From Pristionchus mayeri (taxonomy: Eukaryota > Nematoda > Chromadorea > Rhabditida > Neodiplogasteridae): a stretch of DNA of 64,000 nt. Both the position numbers and the translations under genes were made by a program. The notes under the pieces were generated by a model that did not search any database, was not told where the DNA came from, and was given only the letters and a program-made list of their open reading frames with translations. Position 1 is the first letter of the stretch. Each line of letters starts with the position of its first letter. This document shows, piece by piece, positions 47,427 to 59,211 of this stretch. The stretch is from positions 682,001-746,000 of the forward strand of contig BTRK01000006.1 of NCBI GenBank assembly GCA_036245805.1, written 5' to 3'.

Positions 47427-50400
47427 ATGGGCAGCAGAAAAAGAAAGACCGACCCGAAATCTGACCCCGATGAGGACAATGAACCAATGTACATAGTTCT
47501 TCCTTCCGAATCAGAGGAAGTGCAGCGTGAATTGAATATGAGAAGAGCTGATCCCGTTCCACTGCCACTTTTGAACGATGAAACCGCTCTCCGCCGGCAA
47601 ATTGCCTATTTAGACCTTGAAAACAAAAGACTAGCAATGGCTAATGTACAGAAGGATGTTGAGTTGGTGGAGAAGGTGAATGAGCTGAGTGAGCTGGAAG
47701 GATTGAATGAAAGTAGGTTGAGACGGATCCATGAGCAGGAGCGATGTATTGACGGTAGTAGGAAGGAGAATGAGAAATTTCTGAAGGACTATGAGAGAAT
47801 GAAGGCGGAGAATGATGATATGAGGGAGCAACTTCGATCTAAAGGAGCCGAGTTTGCAGAACTGAGGCAGCAATTGTCCGAGAGTCTAAGTAGTCGGAGT
47901 TCCCTACAGATTATAAATTCGGAGTTGAAGGAGAATATGAGTAGAATGGTGTCTCAAGTGAGAGCCGAACATAGTGAGATGGAGAAAGAGAAAGAAGAGA
48001 TTGAGGAGAAGGAAAGATCTGTATGTGAGAGGGAAAAGACAATTAGGGAAGATGAGGAGAAACTGAGGAATACAAGAAATAGCACTGCAAAGAGATTCGG
48101 AGGAACTGGAAAGAGTCGCATTGTCAGAGGATACTGTAGTGGAAAAGGAAGGAGGGTAGTTAAACTTCCTTTCTCCCTTCTCAAGAGACGACAGAGAATA
48201 AACAGATTAGATAAACTGCATCTCGCAGTGCAGCAAGCGTGTGGTCCGATTGGAGATCCCAATGAAAATGCCGATGAAACGAATAAAGTGTTGACGAAAT
48301 ACATGAAGAAGGAGAAAATTGTGCTAATTGGTCATAGTAAGCTTACCGTATCACAAGATCTCGAGATGTCACTGGAAGTAAACTTATCCCAGAATCAGAG
48401 AAATCGAATGAAAACGTTCCTGGGCAAGAGAAAGAGCGATGTGCTTGCTCCAACTGGACCTGTCAAGAGGATGAGAGATGAGATCAAAGAGCATTATAAA
48501 TATGAGTACAGTGAGAAGGAGATCAATACACGGGACGGAAAGAAGATCATCTCCCTTATTGTATTGACATATATTCGCGAAACAGTTAAATACAGATTCG
48601 AGAATCTGATTGGGCAGTTAGACGGTACTAAAAGATCATTCGATATCTGTATTTCCGGAGATGCAGGCAAGGCGAGCACGAAGTTGGTGATGATTATTGG
48701 GGGTGTAAACTCAGCAAATGACGTCCGTAATCTGATCCTCCTGGCAAAGTATGATGGTGAGGATAGCTCGTTTATGATCAGATCTCTCCTCGCAGAAGTG
48801 ATCAAAGAAGTTAATGATCTGAAGGAGATTGAGCTCGAGATTGATGGAGAGATGGTAACAGTTAGCCTAGTGCAGTTCCTGACAGGAGATTACAAATTTC
48901 TCTGGGCTGTGCTGGGAATGGGTACAGCCATGAGTATTATGAACTGTATCTGGTGCTGGAGAGAGAACCGATACAAATTGTCAGATAGTGAACCCGCCTC
49001 TGCCCTAAGGACACTAAATGAGATGATTGAGAGAGCGAGGGCGGGAACACATTCGATGAGTGATGTACCGCTCTTTGACATCCCACCCGAGAGAATCATC
49101 CCTGGCCCTCTCCATACACACTCCGGTGTTTCCATTCGCTTCGCGATCAGCCCTCTCCAAATTCTTGCTAGAAATGAAGATCTAGCTGCTGCTGGCCTCT
49201 CAATTGTTGATTTAAATCAAATCAGCGACTTCTCAGATACTGTATCCGGAGATGCCATCGTAATCCCTCGTGGTAGAGGCCGAAAATCGGAGAATAGTGC
49301 AAATGCAATAGAGAAAGCATTGAAAAAGTTGAAGGAAGAGCAGAAAGAGTTGAAGAAGAGAAAGCAAAATTGTGATCTGGAGAGTGCTGATGGGAGATTG
49401 GTGGTGCATCTCTTCTATGCATCGGGACACCGAGAAATTGACCCTGCCCCCAATCCTTTTCGGTGTGCCAGAGGCCCCAACTGTCTAGCTCTTCACAAGA
49501 AATTTAGTCAGCTTGACCGCATTCGATGCGCCACGCAGGTACAATGTAAGATCTGTGCGAGGCGTTATCACTACGCATGCGAATCTCGTTTCTCATTCTA
49601 CGAGCTAGCTGAGATGAGTACTCCAGAAAAAGAGTACAATTGCTTAAGTTGTTGTGCAGGAGAAATCGTGCAACTCACAAAGCGAATTGAAGAGGCTCAG
49701 CGAAAGTTGGAACAGATTGAGAAAACAAAAGGGGAAATAGATTCTGAGATGGAGGAAAATCAAGCGAAGATCGACTCACTCGAGTTGATCAAGGAAGGAA
49801 AGGGGAATAAGACCCAAGAACTCGATCATAATCTCAGATTGATTGGGGCGGATCTTAGATCGTGGGGCCAGTGTTTGACGGGAAACCATATTCGAAAGTG
49901 TCTGCAGGATGATGCCATCGAATTCCTCTGCAGCACTATTTCTGCTAGTGCGAGCATTGATAATCACAAAAAGATCATGCACTTGCTCAAAGACATTCAG
50001 AGACTGAGTGGTTCGCGTCCTCTCACTAACCTGGAAAAAACTGTTCTCCTCAAGAGCATTTCCGACTTAGAGCGACTAGTAGCCGTTGTCTATCCCAACT
50101 GTAATCGATTCCCAAAGGCACATTCATTGTTCGCACACGTGCCTACTTTCGTGCGCACCTATGGCCAGTGGGGGCTGTTCACAGATCAGCCGACTGAGAA
50201 GCTCCATCAGTTCCTAAATACCAAAGATAGACAATACTCTAACATCAGACGTAAGGATCAGAGATGGGTTGCTCAAGCACATGATCTGGCTTTTGCAAAT
50301 TACATCCACGACAATAAGCCCCCCATTCGCTTCGATCAATACGCACCTAAGAAGAGGGGCCCATACAAGAAGAATAATAATGCAAACATCACCACAACCA

Positions 50401-50432
50401 ACGCCAACACCCCTTCCACCAGTGACACTTAG
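47427..50432 (+). CDS. Intronless DDE transposase-like protein with PHD-like finger
   Basis: Single open frame; 1001 residues from the ATG at 47427 (an in-frame ATG at 47310 would add 39). Positions below count from 47310. Residues 90-260 form a charged coiled coil. SGDAGK (Asp451) and TGDYKFL (Asp527) are followed 19 residues later by CIWC (Cys546, Cys549). A PHD-like zinc finger spans about 719-782 (CPNC-type pairs, CKIC, HYAC, CLSC) and a second coiled coil 785-830. AHSLFAH gives His938 and His943, and TDQPTEKLH gives Glu963, 20 residues after the last His. This D-D-CxxC-Hx4H-E order is shared by RAG1, Transib and CMC transposases. It ends in a basic KKRGPYKK tail. No introns, in contrast to neighbouring genes, points to a transposable or captured gene. 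Exact family unknown. Confidence 0.75.
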   Translation: MGSRKRKTDPKSDPDEDNEPMYIVLPSESEEVQRELNMRRADPVPLPLLNDETALRRQIAYLDLENKRLAMANVQKDVELVEKVNELSELEGLNESRLRRIHEQERCIDGSRKENEKFLKDYERMKAENDDMREQLRSKGAEFAELRQQLSESLSSRSSLQIINSELKENMSRMVSQVRAEHSEMEKEKEEIEEKERSVCEREKTIREDEEKLRNTRNSTAKRFGGTGKSRIVRGYCSGKGRRVVKLPFSLLKRRQRINRLDKLHLAVQQACGPIGDPNENADETNKVLTKYMKKEKIVLIGHSKLTVSQDLEMSLEVNLSQNQRNRMKTFLGKRKSDVLAPTGPVKRMRDEIKEHYKYEYSEKEINTRDGKKIISLIVLTYIRETVKYRFENLIGQLDGTKRSFDICISGDAGKASTKLVMIIGGVNSANDVRNLILLAKYDGEDSSFMIRSLLAEVIKEVNDLKEIELEIDGEMVTVSLVQFLTGDYKFLWAVLGMGTAMSIMNCIWCWRENRYKLSDSEPASALRTLNEMIERARAGTHSMSDVPLFDIPPERIIPGPLHTHSGVSIRFAISPLQILARNEDLAAAGLSIVDLNQISDFSDTVSGDAIVIPRGRGRKSENSANAIEKALKKLKEEQKELKKRKQNCDLESADGRLVVHLFYASGHREIDPAPNPFRCARGPNCLALHKKFSQLDRIRCATQVQCKICARRYHYACESRFSFYELAEMSTPEKEYNCLSCCAGEIVQLTKRIEEAQRKLEQIEKTKGEIDSEMEENQAKIDSLELIKEGKGNKTQELDHNLRLIGADLRSWGQCLTGNHIRKCLQDDAIEFLCSTISASASIDNHKKIMHLLKDIQRLSGSRPLTNLEKTVLLKSISDLERLVAVVYPNCNRFPKAHSLFAHVPTFVRTYGQWGLFTDQPTEKLHQFLNTKDRQYSNIRRKDQRWVAQAHDLAFANYIHDNKPPIRFDQYAPKKRGPYKKNNNANITTTNANTPSTSDT

Positions 50433-50546
50433 AAGCTTTCAGCCAGTCTCTCTATCACTTTGTAAAGATATCTGTAAATAAACACTTTATCACCTCACAT
50501 TTAGTTCAACACACGATATAAACATCAAATACAAACACGTGGGAAA

Positions 50547-50770
50547 AATTACCGGACGTCTTCAAGCCCCTCACTACCCAAACCTAAGCTTGAACCTTAG
50601 CCTAAGCCTGAGCCCTAAGCCGTAAAACCTAAACCAAACCTAAAGCCGTGAAACCTTATCCTTTTTAGTGCTTACGGTTTAGGTTGTACGGCCTAGGGCT
50701 CAGGCTAAGGCTTAAGCTAAGGTTCAAGCTTAGGTTTGGGTAGTGCGAGGCTTGAAGACGTCTGGTAATT
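50547..50770. repeat. 224-bp foldback with telomere-like CCTAAGC repeats
   Basis: Near-perfect inverted arms (starting AATTACCGGACGTCTTCAAG on the left, mirrored on the right) around a loop of roughly 20 bases near 50655. The arms are made of degenerate GCCTAA/CCTAAGC units, like the nematode telomere repeat TTAGGC. It stands just after the DDE ORF and interrupts a possible minus-strand coding exon. Confidence 0.85.
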
Positions 50771-50882
50771 ATTCAGAAAAAAAAAACAATATAAACTTGG
50801 CCTTCGCTTCTTCGTCTCCTCGGTCTGCTCGAGGTAGTCGAGGCGGCGCTTCAGCTCAGTTGACATCGACTGCTCGTTCTTC
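50771..50882 (-). pseudogene. Orphan minus-strand exon fragment
   Basis: After a GTTGCAG acceptor (50883-50889) the only open frame reads KNEQSMSTELKRRLDYLEQT, highly charged and codon-regular, then loses sense as it enters the foldback repeat at 50770. It looks like an exon cut by that insertion. The parent gene is not identified and the other exons were not found. Confidence 0.35.
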
Positions 50883-50889
50883 CTGCAAC

Positions 50890-51589
50890 ACGGGGTAATT
50901 TAATAAGCGAGAAAGTGTAGCGACTATGACTCTGACGGCATTGTTGCAATATTGAGAGCTCGAACCACACAATAAAAATAGATACACGATGAGATGGATT
51001 AATACAATACATCGTAATACATCATAAAACTAGAAACGTAGCTAGGAACGGCACAGAACACCGCCAGGACGACCCAAACAATCGATAACAAAAACGCGTT
51101 TCCAACGTACTGAGGTACGACTTAGGAATAAACACCGTAGCAACCTCGAAAAACGCGCGAAATATGAATCCTGTTCATAATTGCCTCGAAAAGTGATGTT
51201 TCGAGAATCACAGAAACAAATCTTACTGTAATGATTTTCGTCAACCTTAAATTGCTCACGCAAAATGCCGTGTAAAATAAATGAAAAAATATTTTAAGTC
51301 ATTTCGCGATAGAACACAGAACGGCCAGGAATAAGTCCTACCCCGAATTCCCTGGCTGCGCGCTCATGGTAACTACGGTAGTCAGCCAAGCTTTTCTCGT
51401 TGGTTTCGACGTATTCTCGTCGATTTTCGTTGCAATAATTGATTTTTTAAAAACTTTCGTGTTCACACCGAGTTGACTAACTATGCGCTTTGTTCAGCCG
51501 CAGGCTTTCTTATTGCTTGCTCTCTTGCGCTGTAAAACACGCCTTTTCGTGTTGCCGTTTTATTCATGATCGTAATTTGTAATCGTTCG
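50890..51589. other. Upstream region of the ATP synthase subunit e gene
   Basis: No gene seen. AT-rich, with a likely promoter for the plus-strand gene at 51601. Short minus-strand ORFs (51042-51263, 51481-51840) overlap the real gene or lack features. Confidence 0.5.
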
Positions 51590-51600
51590 TCTTCTTCAGG
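51590..51600 (+). promoter_or_regulatory. Probable spliced-leader acceptor
   Basis: CTTCTTCAG ends one base before the ATG at 51601, the usual arrangement for trans-splicing of a leader in nematodes. A cis-acceptor from an unseen non-coding exon is the alternative. Confidence 0.5.
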
Positions 51601-52703
51601 ATGTCGTACCCCAGACACCCGAACGCGGTCGTTCTTCCTCAGCCCATCGCCGTCTCTCCCCTGATCCGATTCGGTCGCTGGGCCGCCCTTGGTCTCGGTG
51701 TCCTCTGGGGTATGTTTGAATTGCTTTTCTAAATTTAAATATGACGCGACAATGAACATATTTTCATTAAAATAACTGCAGGAGCCTACCGTCTGACTGT
51801 CATCAGAGAGTATCACGCTGACATCAGAGAGTGGGAGCACGAGAAGGCTGTTGCCAAGGTATTTTTGTTGCTATCATTTGTGTTTTGGAAGCCATGTTGT
51901 TATTTAAATACTGTGTGTCCCACTTAGCAATCGAACATGCGGGTTGAACTGTAATCAACCTCTTGCTTATTAAATTGATGTATTAGAGATTTGTTTAGGC
52001 CGCTGAGGACGCCAAGACGAAGAAGTGGCTCGCCAAGGACGAGATGCGCTACCTCATGAAGGTGAACTCATTATTTACGTGCTACCGCATTATTTAAATA
52101 ATTACAACCGTTTCTTACTCGGGTGGTCGAGCAATTCAAACTTTAAAATTAATAGTTTTTGTGAGTGTTAGTTTGATTTATATTTCTTTCAAATTTGGTT
52201 GGAACGTCATTCCGAAAGTACATAATTATTTATTGCAACCAGTTCGCCTTTCTGTGCGGGTGGTTTTGAATATAAATTTTGCCCGAATTGGATATGCATA
52301 CGGTCCTTGTCATAATCAACGGAAATTGCTACTGGGTAAACTCAATTGATTAATAGAGTACTGGAAACAAGGATTTAATATTAATGTTTGCGTATTGAAA
52401 AAATATATAGTGATGTTTAATATTCTAATCTCTACGGATTTGCAATGCGATGTTTGAAAGCTGTATTCGAATCAATGCCTTGGGAGTGATCACTTTTACG
52501 TAAAACTTCGCTTGTAAAGGCTTATTCTGGTAGAACAATGAATCCATATCTGATAGTTGATAGCTGCATGTATTTTAGGAGTTTTTATGAACCAAAAATA
52601 TATTTCACTATTTAATAATTATGTATATCTTCAGGTCGTGAACATCCCCTTCGAGGAGGGAGTCGCCCAGTTCGGAGTGGAGGATCTCTACCGCGAAGAT
52701 TAG
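51601..52703 (+). CDS. ATP5ME: ATP synthase subunit e, mitochondrial
   Basis: Four exons, 51601-51709, 51782-51858, 51999-52061 and 52635-52703 (TAG), give 105 residues. The N-terminal half contains VSPLIRFGRWAALGLGVLWG, which matches the single membrane helix of subunit e of the mitochondrial F1Fo ATP synthase, including the GxxxG-type small-residue pattern used for enzyme dimerisation. Charged helix REYHADIREWEHEKAVAK follows. The C-terminal half (KDEMRYLMKVVNIPFEEGV) is longer than in the roughly 70-residue mammalian protein and is, as I recall, typical of nematode versions. Donor and acceptor sites are canonical. The third intron (573 bp) is much longer than the other two (72 and 140 bp). 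The protein sits in the inner membrane Fo sector. Confidence 0.93.
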
Positions 52704-55700
52704 ACAGATCAGCGAGCGACGAAAAGGCATTCCTCGGTGACGCCATCGATTATAGATCGATTGACGCTGTCGATTGTCTAGTCTTTTCGCCATTTCACGC
52801 GTCCCTTTTTACAGTTAGATTGTATTTGCCCACTAATAGAAAGTTATGCGCGTCTTGGAGAGATAAAAAATACAAAAATATTCCCAGATTGTTTACCACA
52901 TTGGAAGGAGGGATAACGAAGTTGGCTGAAGGGGAGTCGTTCTTACTCTGATTACGCGCCCGTTGCCAAGGCGTCAGACGTAACCATTCGAAAGAGTGTA
53001 TGCATGGGCAAACCACTACCCTTACATTCCGCTTCGGGCTAGCCAGTACTAATGTCTTGCGTGTTTTCCGTTTAAACGTTGCACGCGAAAGTATTTGCGG
53101 CGGTAACGATTAATGTTTGCGATACTTGGGGGGGGGGGGGGGGTAGTTAGACAGTAGTAGTGTATAATTTTCTTACAAATCTTTGTAATTGAAGGCTTGC
53201 TCCGGCTCATATCGCTGCTACACTTTACTCAATATAACCATTGCAGTGTCGAGTACACTGTAGCTTCAATGCTTTTAATTTTGCCATTATATTTTTGGGT
53301 ACTCCGGTTATTGTGGTTCTAATCTAAAATTTTTGAGTTTAATCAATCCGCGGCGTGTTTTATCCCTTCATAAAAACCTTTTGTTTGACAGTCCTCCATT
53401 TGTATAGTAACAAGCCTAAGCCTACATTCTCACGGCTTTATCGCTGTTTTCGGCCTCTAGATACAACCGAATCGTCGGAGCCATTCTGGGTATCAGTAAG
53501 TCCCGCAAGCATATATTCCTTATGATGCGTCAACTGGATGTAGTCGAGCAGCATTCTAGCTTTGGTGTTTAGTTCAATTCGAAATTCGAGGTAATCACCC
53601 TCGTCATTGTACATGTTTGCCGATTGCGCGTATAGGATGAAAACCCCTCCATTTCCCGAACTCTGGTGTGCAGTCAGAATGCATTCCCTCTGCCTTGCAA
53701 CGCAACGTGCGAGATGCTCATTGCTAGGCCGAAATGAGTCTCTCTTGAATGGATGCAATCTGTTCAGAGGCGGGCTCTCACGTTTGCATTCCACTCTCGA
53801 ATTGTACCCAGCCACTCCTTAGATCAATACTACGACATCCTCTTCATTATTGGCCAATCGATAATTTGGCATTCTCGTGCCCTTTGTTTTCGTAATGAAT
53901 AAACATTCCATTAGGTACTTTTTTGTTGAGCTATTTGACGATATTTTCTATTATCGTGTAAAGGAAAATAAGCCAAGCGCGTAAATCACCGAACAGTTCA
54001 TGACACGTGCGAATGAATGCTTCCGGATACGGTAGTCTAAAATTATCGTCAGAGAAAAATCGATAACATATCTTACTCTTTATTCTCTGCCTACATTTTG
54101 GAACACTGAATGCGAGCAGGTGTTTCTTCAATCTCCGGTTGGGCATCTAACGCGGTCCGCTCTTTTTTTCTTGAAATATCGGCTCAAATTTTTTCTACCC
54201 TTTACGCAAATACGATATCTTCTGAACTTGCAGAGAATATCCCTAGCAATTGTTTGAGCATACCAGCCAATTTAATGAGAATTTGCAAACGATTGACTCA
54301 GCAAAAAACATCCCACGGCCACTCTTGGGAGTAATTTTTGCAAACAATCATAATATTTCTGCAAAATATTTTGCCAGTAGCGAACAACCAAAGAGCTGTT
54401 GTTGAGCCCAGCGGATCAGTGTTCTCAACAATCTCTGATTTCAATCCCTGAACACTTCATGTTTTCGTGCCATTCTTGAGTACCACGAGTCATCCTTTCT
54501 CGGGAAACGTTGGCGTGTCTGGTGACACTGAAGGCTATAGCTCTCGAGTACTTTCAAATTCTCGACGTCGTCTGTTATCCCGTTCTGAAAATACATCTCT
54601 TTCTGGGATCGTGGAGGATTCTATTCATGGTAGAAAGGACTCGGCAAGGTTCGAAGAGATTCCAAGCCGGCTTGCGATTGTCATCACTAGACGATACCTC
54701 GCACCTCCACATGGCAAACCGGTGCCAGACACCCTCTGGGTCCTCCGAATTGTAGCCCGTGCTTCCCATTTGTTCCCCGAAGTTTGCCGTGACCGCGCCC
54801 CTTCTTGCTCTCACGACTCGTCTTTCCTAGAGATGGCTTCACAAAGAACTCGACTCTTCCTTCTTCTTGCTCTTTCACCAGCCCAACAGATGAGAGAGCA
54901 TGAAAATTGAAGAGAGCCTGTTCTCCAGCCATCCCTACCCTTTCCCCGTGCAGCAGCAGCCTACAATATCCGCCCCGATGACGAAAAAGGGGGCACTTTT
55001 CCCCGTAATATCAGCCTTCGGAGAATTTCACCCTGGACAATTCTGCTTCGTTTCCGCTAACAAATCAGCGCGTTGAGTCTCACTCCCACGTGCCATTGTC
55101 AGTAGATATTAGGAGAAGAATGGATAGAATATATAGGGAACATGAGCATTAATCACTACAACCGATTGTTAGCAACGTTGTAGCCGATTCCTGTTCAGTA
55201 ACTCTCCTCGTTCATTGCTTCTCTTACAGTTAGTCAGAGTGAGAGTAGAGAAAATGACTCCTTTCCTTCCTTCTCGCTCGCAACCAGGTGGTAATCAAAT
55301 AGCTGTCGGTAATCAACGCATGTTCCCCCCCCCCCCCCACTTCTCCGTCTCTCCCTCAATCGATAATCGCGCCTTCGGTTGTGTAGTGCGAACCCGGATT
55401 TCCCCAGTTTTTCTCATTCGACATATTTCGTTTCTGACTGTAATTAGACGCCAGACAACGTGAAAAGTGGCTATTTAAAATGAGATTTCAAATGATCGAT
55501 GAAGGCTAGTGAGTCATTCAATGCTCACTCCTTGTCATTCCTGCCAAGCGTTAATAGGCTCGATTTCTGCTCGGCTATTGCTCAATTGTATTGGTTGCCT
55601 GACATTCTCATTGTATCTCCTAGGGAATTGTTTTGAGTATAACTGTTGACAGATTGAATTCCTCTATCACTCAATTTTCTCTGCTCTGGCTTCATCTATC

Positions 55701-57199
55701 TTGTAAATATAGGGAAAGACGGATCATAATGATTCTTCTCAGTTAATCTACGAATGATGAGCATCACTTCATTCACTGAGTTCTCATTGATGGCTCTCAC
55801 AAGGCAAAAATGCGTGAGATAGATGAGAAATTGAATCAGGAACACGCCATTTTCCCTCGCGTCGAGTTACGTCGTCGCCTCTGTTATTCGCTGATGACGT
55901 TGCACAATACGTAGGATGAGCGAGGCAGTTACTGTATCTGCTGCCAACCGTAAAGTGCGCCCTAATCAATGATGGCATTTACTCCTCCCTGGCATTCTCC
56001 CCCTTTGCTATCATTCTCATCCTCTCCACCTCTTCAAACCTTCAAATGACTCTGCCATCTATTGATCCAGTGGAGCTTCTCAGATTTTCGGCTTTCCCTT
56101 TCAAACCAACAAAAGTTTAACTTTCTGGGATTCCCAGGATACGTTGGGAACTCTGCGTGATGAATCCTAAAGTCCGGTATACTTCATTTTGAGGCGGACA
56201 TTTTGCCGCAGTTCTTTCGATAGATTCTAGGCTGCAAGCCCGACCTCTTCCCATAATGAGAAGAGGGAGGAAGAGGACAAAGACCTCTGCATCTCTAGAG
56301 AGGCATCTTTCTGACAATCTGCTGAGAGCCCTCTTGTCCTCAATCCTTGAGATGCGCCCTTTTATCCTTATTCGTCCAGTCCTTGCGATTCCTGGATTCA
56401 TTCAAGTTTGAGTAGCGGGCGCCTGGTTCTCTTCATTCATCGCTATCTGCTAAGTCATTCTGGTCAAAGTTTCCAAGTGGTATCTCTGCAGCCTTCCACT
56501 GGAAAATTTCACTGTCTTCCCATTGGAGAAGTCGTTATTCCAGTAGAATGGCAGTTCTTTTCCAGCATGCGCAGTGCATGCAATGGGTAGTTTCTCCACA
56601 TCTGGAACTATTCCTAATTACTTCCACATTTCCCCCACCTCCTCGACAGTAACATCTGTGCGGGGAAAACTAATCGAATAGATACAATCTAATATCTCCA
56701 GAAACCTCGTCTTATTAGAGTAGAGCCTGCAGCTGAATCTCGCTGTAGCCTTTCCCCGCTGTTTTGTTTCACTGAAATTCGCACTTTGGGCGCCCTCCTC
56801 CCTCTGTTTCGAATTTCCTTGATTTGTGTGTTTGCCCGCTTTCTCCCTTTAGCCCCCCCGTTAATTAAAATCGTGCTGCGGATTTCGGCCCACGCTTGGT
56901 GAAACGATTGTCTGTCTCTCTCCATTTCACGTGCTCTCTAGCACTGTCTGACTGTGGAGAGAACATGTAAATTGGGGAGGGTATCTACTCATTACTCCGC
57001 CCTTCCAAACGCCTCAAAGATCATTGCGATGTGCTAGAGTAAGCGCGTGTACTGTCAATGAAGTGCAATGCACCGGTTTTTGGCAAAATTCCAGCAACAT
57101 TCGCTACGATATACACTAGCGAAAAATGTAAATGCATGAGTTGTTTTCTTTTTCATTACCCTCTCGCCATAGTCGATCTTACAGATGACTATACCACCT

Positions 57200-57258
57200 A
57201 GCGTAGACGTCTCCTGACGACCGCAGTCGCTTGACGCGGCTGCACCTTTACCTTTACA
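57200..57258. repeat. Dispersed 60-bp repeat, copy 1
   Basis: Begins GCGTAGACGTCTCCTGACGA and ends GCGGCTGCACCTTTACC. Two related copies lie in an intron of the G-alpha gene at 60626-60686 and 60806-60870. Confidence 0.65.
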
Positions 57259-58199
57259 ATCTCTCATTTCTTCCCTTCCTGGAAGAATGTCTTGTAGTGA
57301 CATCCATTTTTTTCTGCCATCCCGTACTGTGTTCATTAGGGTTCGGTTCGAGTAGCCACCTACTCAGGCGATCATTAGCACTGCTTCAGTAGGCATCTAA
57401 CTGATTCTCGCTCCACAAATATGCCTTAGCTCCTCCCTCTTCAGCCCGCGCTTTCCCCGACTTCCTGCTTGGCCTTCTGCTGATCTTTTTGAGTATCGCT
57501 TAGCTCCGAAACCAGACTCCGCGCTTTTCACCTTCCGTCTGCCTTTTAGGTGTTTTGCCTTGCCTTGGCCGTCCGCTGAAGTTGCTGTCTCCTGGTAACT
57601 CTCATATCAAATGCTATCTCGCCTCTTCCGAGTATCGCTAACAATGCCGACGGCGCTCTCGTCGCTTGCATCGATTCTCTCCACCTGAGTATCTCAGAAT
57701 AATAGCAGACGTTTCCCCGTTGACCAGGCTCAGTCGCCCAGGCGGCTTGGCAAGGTATGACTCTCCATTCCGCATGATCTATTGCAAGTCAGAGAGAACG
57801 AGGAATGAAGAGAATTTTTTCAAAGCCCTCCCTAGTCTGTCGCAGTATCTGACTGACGAGGTAGCGCAAGAAATTCGGAGAGGCCTCACTCTCCCACGTC
57901 TTTCCTTCCAAATTTCGCGAACGTTCGTGGGAAATTCCACTTTGTCATGCTGCGCAGTCGGCAAACAGAGCACTGATTACGGCAAGGCTGGAGAATTATT
58001 CACCTGTTTTCCGCCTCGTAGTTGACGTCATCTGCGCACCGCCACTTCCTCAGTGATCTACCGTCGAGCTCTCATCGATAATTTGCTGTCCTGACTGCGC
58101 ACTTGACTTCCATATTTGATAGAAGATCTGTGTACCCAGAAGTCTTCTAATTGGTACTTGGCTTGTGGTTCCTTGAATGAAGTTCCTCTCCCCATGTTC

Positions 58200-58520
58200 C
58201 TTCCTGATTGATACAGAATGAGTAACCCATTTTCTCTGATTTGCGCTTCCTCAATGAAGATCTTCGTCAGATACAATTTGTTACAAAGAAGTACTCAATT
58301 GAGAACTTGAAATTTCTCCTCGTTCTTCGAAAGAAGTTCCCTCGTATCCTATCATGAGGCCCGTTACAATCGAGGCCTAATGACTTAATGTTTCATTTTC
58401 TCTGACTTTCAACGGTCCTCAATCTTCCTTAGACGCAACTTGTTACCGGGAAGTCCTCAATTATGAAATTCAAATTGCTCATCGTTCTCTTCGAGAGATC
58501 CTAATCGATGTCGAATGGCT
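58200..58520. repeat. Degenerate tandem duplication, about 180 bp
   Basis: The block with ATTTTCTCTGATTTGC... to CTCGTTCTTCGAAAGAAG (about 58225-58340) is repeated, with many changes, at about 58393-58510 (ATTTTCTCTGACTTTC to TCGTTCTCTTCGAGAG). Flanking A/T segments also match in order. Confidence 0.55.
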
Positions 58521-59150
58521 AAGGTTCGCCGTTGTTGAGACCTCTCCTTTGCTATCTCACGACTCAAAGGGAGCTCGAGAGTGCACAAACTGAGAGAATG
58601 AAAGATCCCTCCGTTGTCATCCAAACAGAGCACGCGACATTGCTGCCCTTCTCGCATTGTAATTAGATTGAGAGCATCTCTGACTCTCTCCAAACCACAC
58701 ACTCTCTCCTCACTCAAACCTCCTAGATAGAGCTTGAAAAGGAGAGTTTCTTTCAATCTCTGAGATTCCCATATTAGCTTTGTTAGCTACTCTCGTGGTC
58801 ATTCTTATAATCACGACTCTTGCATGGCAATACAATACATATCTATTGTCGCATTGGGGGGAGCAGGTGAAAGATCTCGCCTCCTCTTCTTCTCTAGTAT
58901 TTTTTTCCCCAGTGGGATCCCAGTCTTTTTGTCAGTGGCTTCCTATCGGCACCCTCTATATTTTCCACAGTAGGCGCTGAGGTAGGAAACCAGTGGGATA
59001 AAAATACCAGAGTTGTTCTTCAACCTGCTCTTTTTTCTTCCTCTCGGACTTCTTTAAATAGCTCATCTCATTACCGCCTTCTTTTCTCGATACCGAGAGA
59101 GGATGAAGTGTCTGACTCTCTCCAAACCACACGCTCTCTCGTCGATGAGA

Positions 59151-59211
59151 GTGAGCGAGAGAGAGAGAGAGTATGATATGGAGAGAGAGAGAGAGAGAGA
59201 GAGAGAAAGCA
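59151..59211. repeat. (GA)n microsatellite
   Basis: Nearly pure GAGAGA runs interrupted by GTATGATATG. Located about 270 bases upstream of the G-alpha start codon. Confidence 0.9.

Noticed and set aside
47317..49982. Minus-strand ORFs inside the DDE gene
   Set aside because: Antisense shadows of a long, codon-regular plus-strand frame.
53438..53815. 125-residue minus-strand ORF
   Set aside because: No recognisable motif, no convincing splice partners or start context; could be a real exon but cannot be supported.
54467..54932. Overlapping ORFs on both strands
   Set aside because: Compositionally ordinary, mutually overlapping, no domain features.
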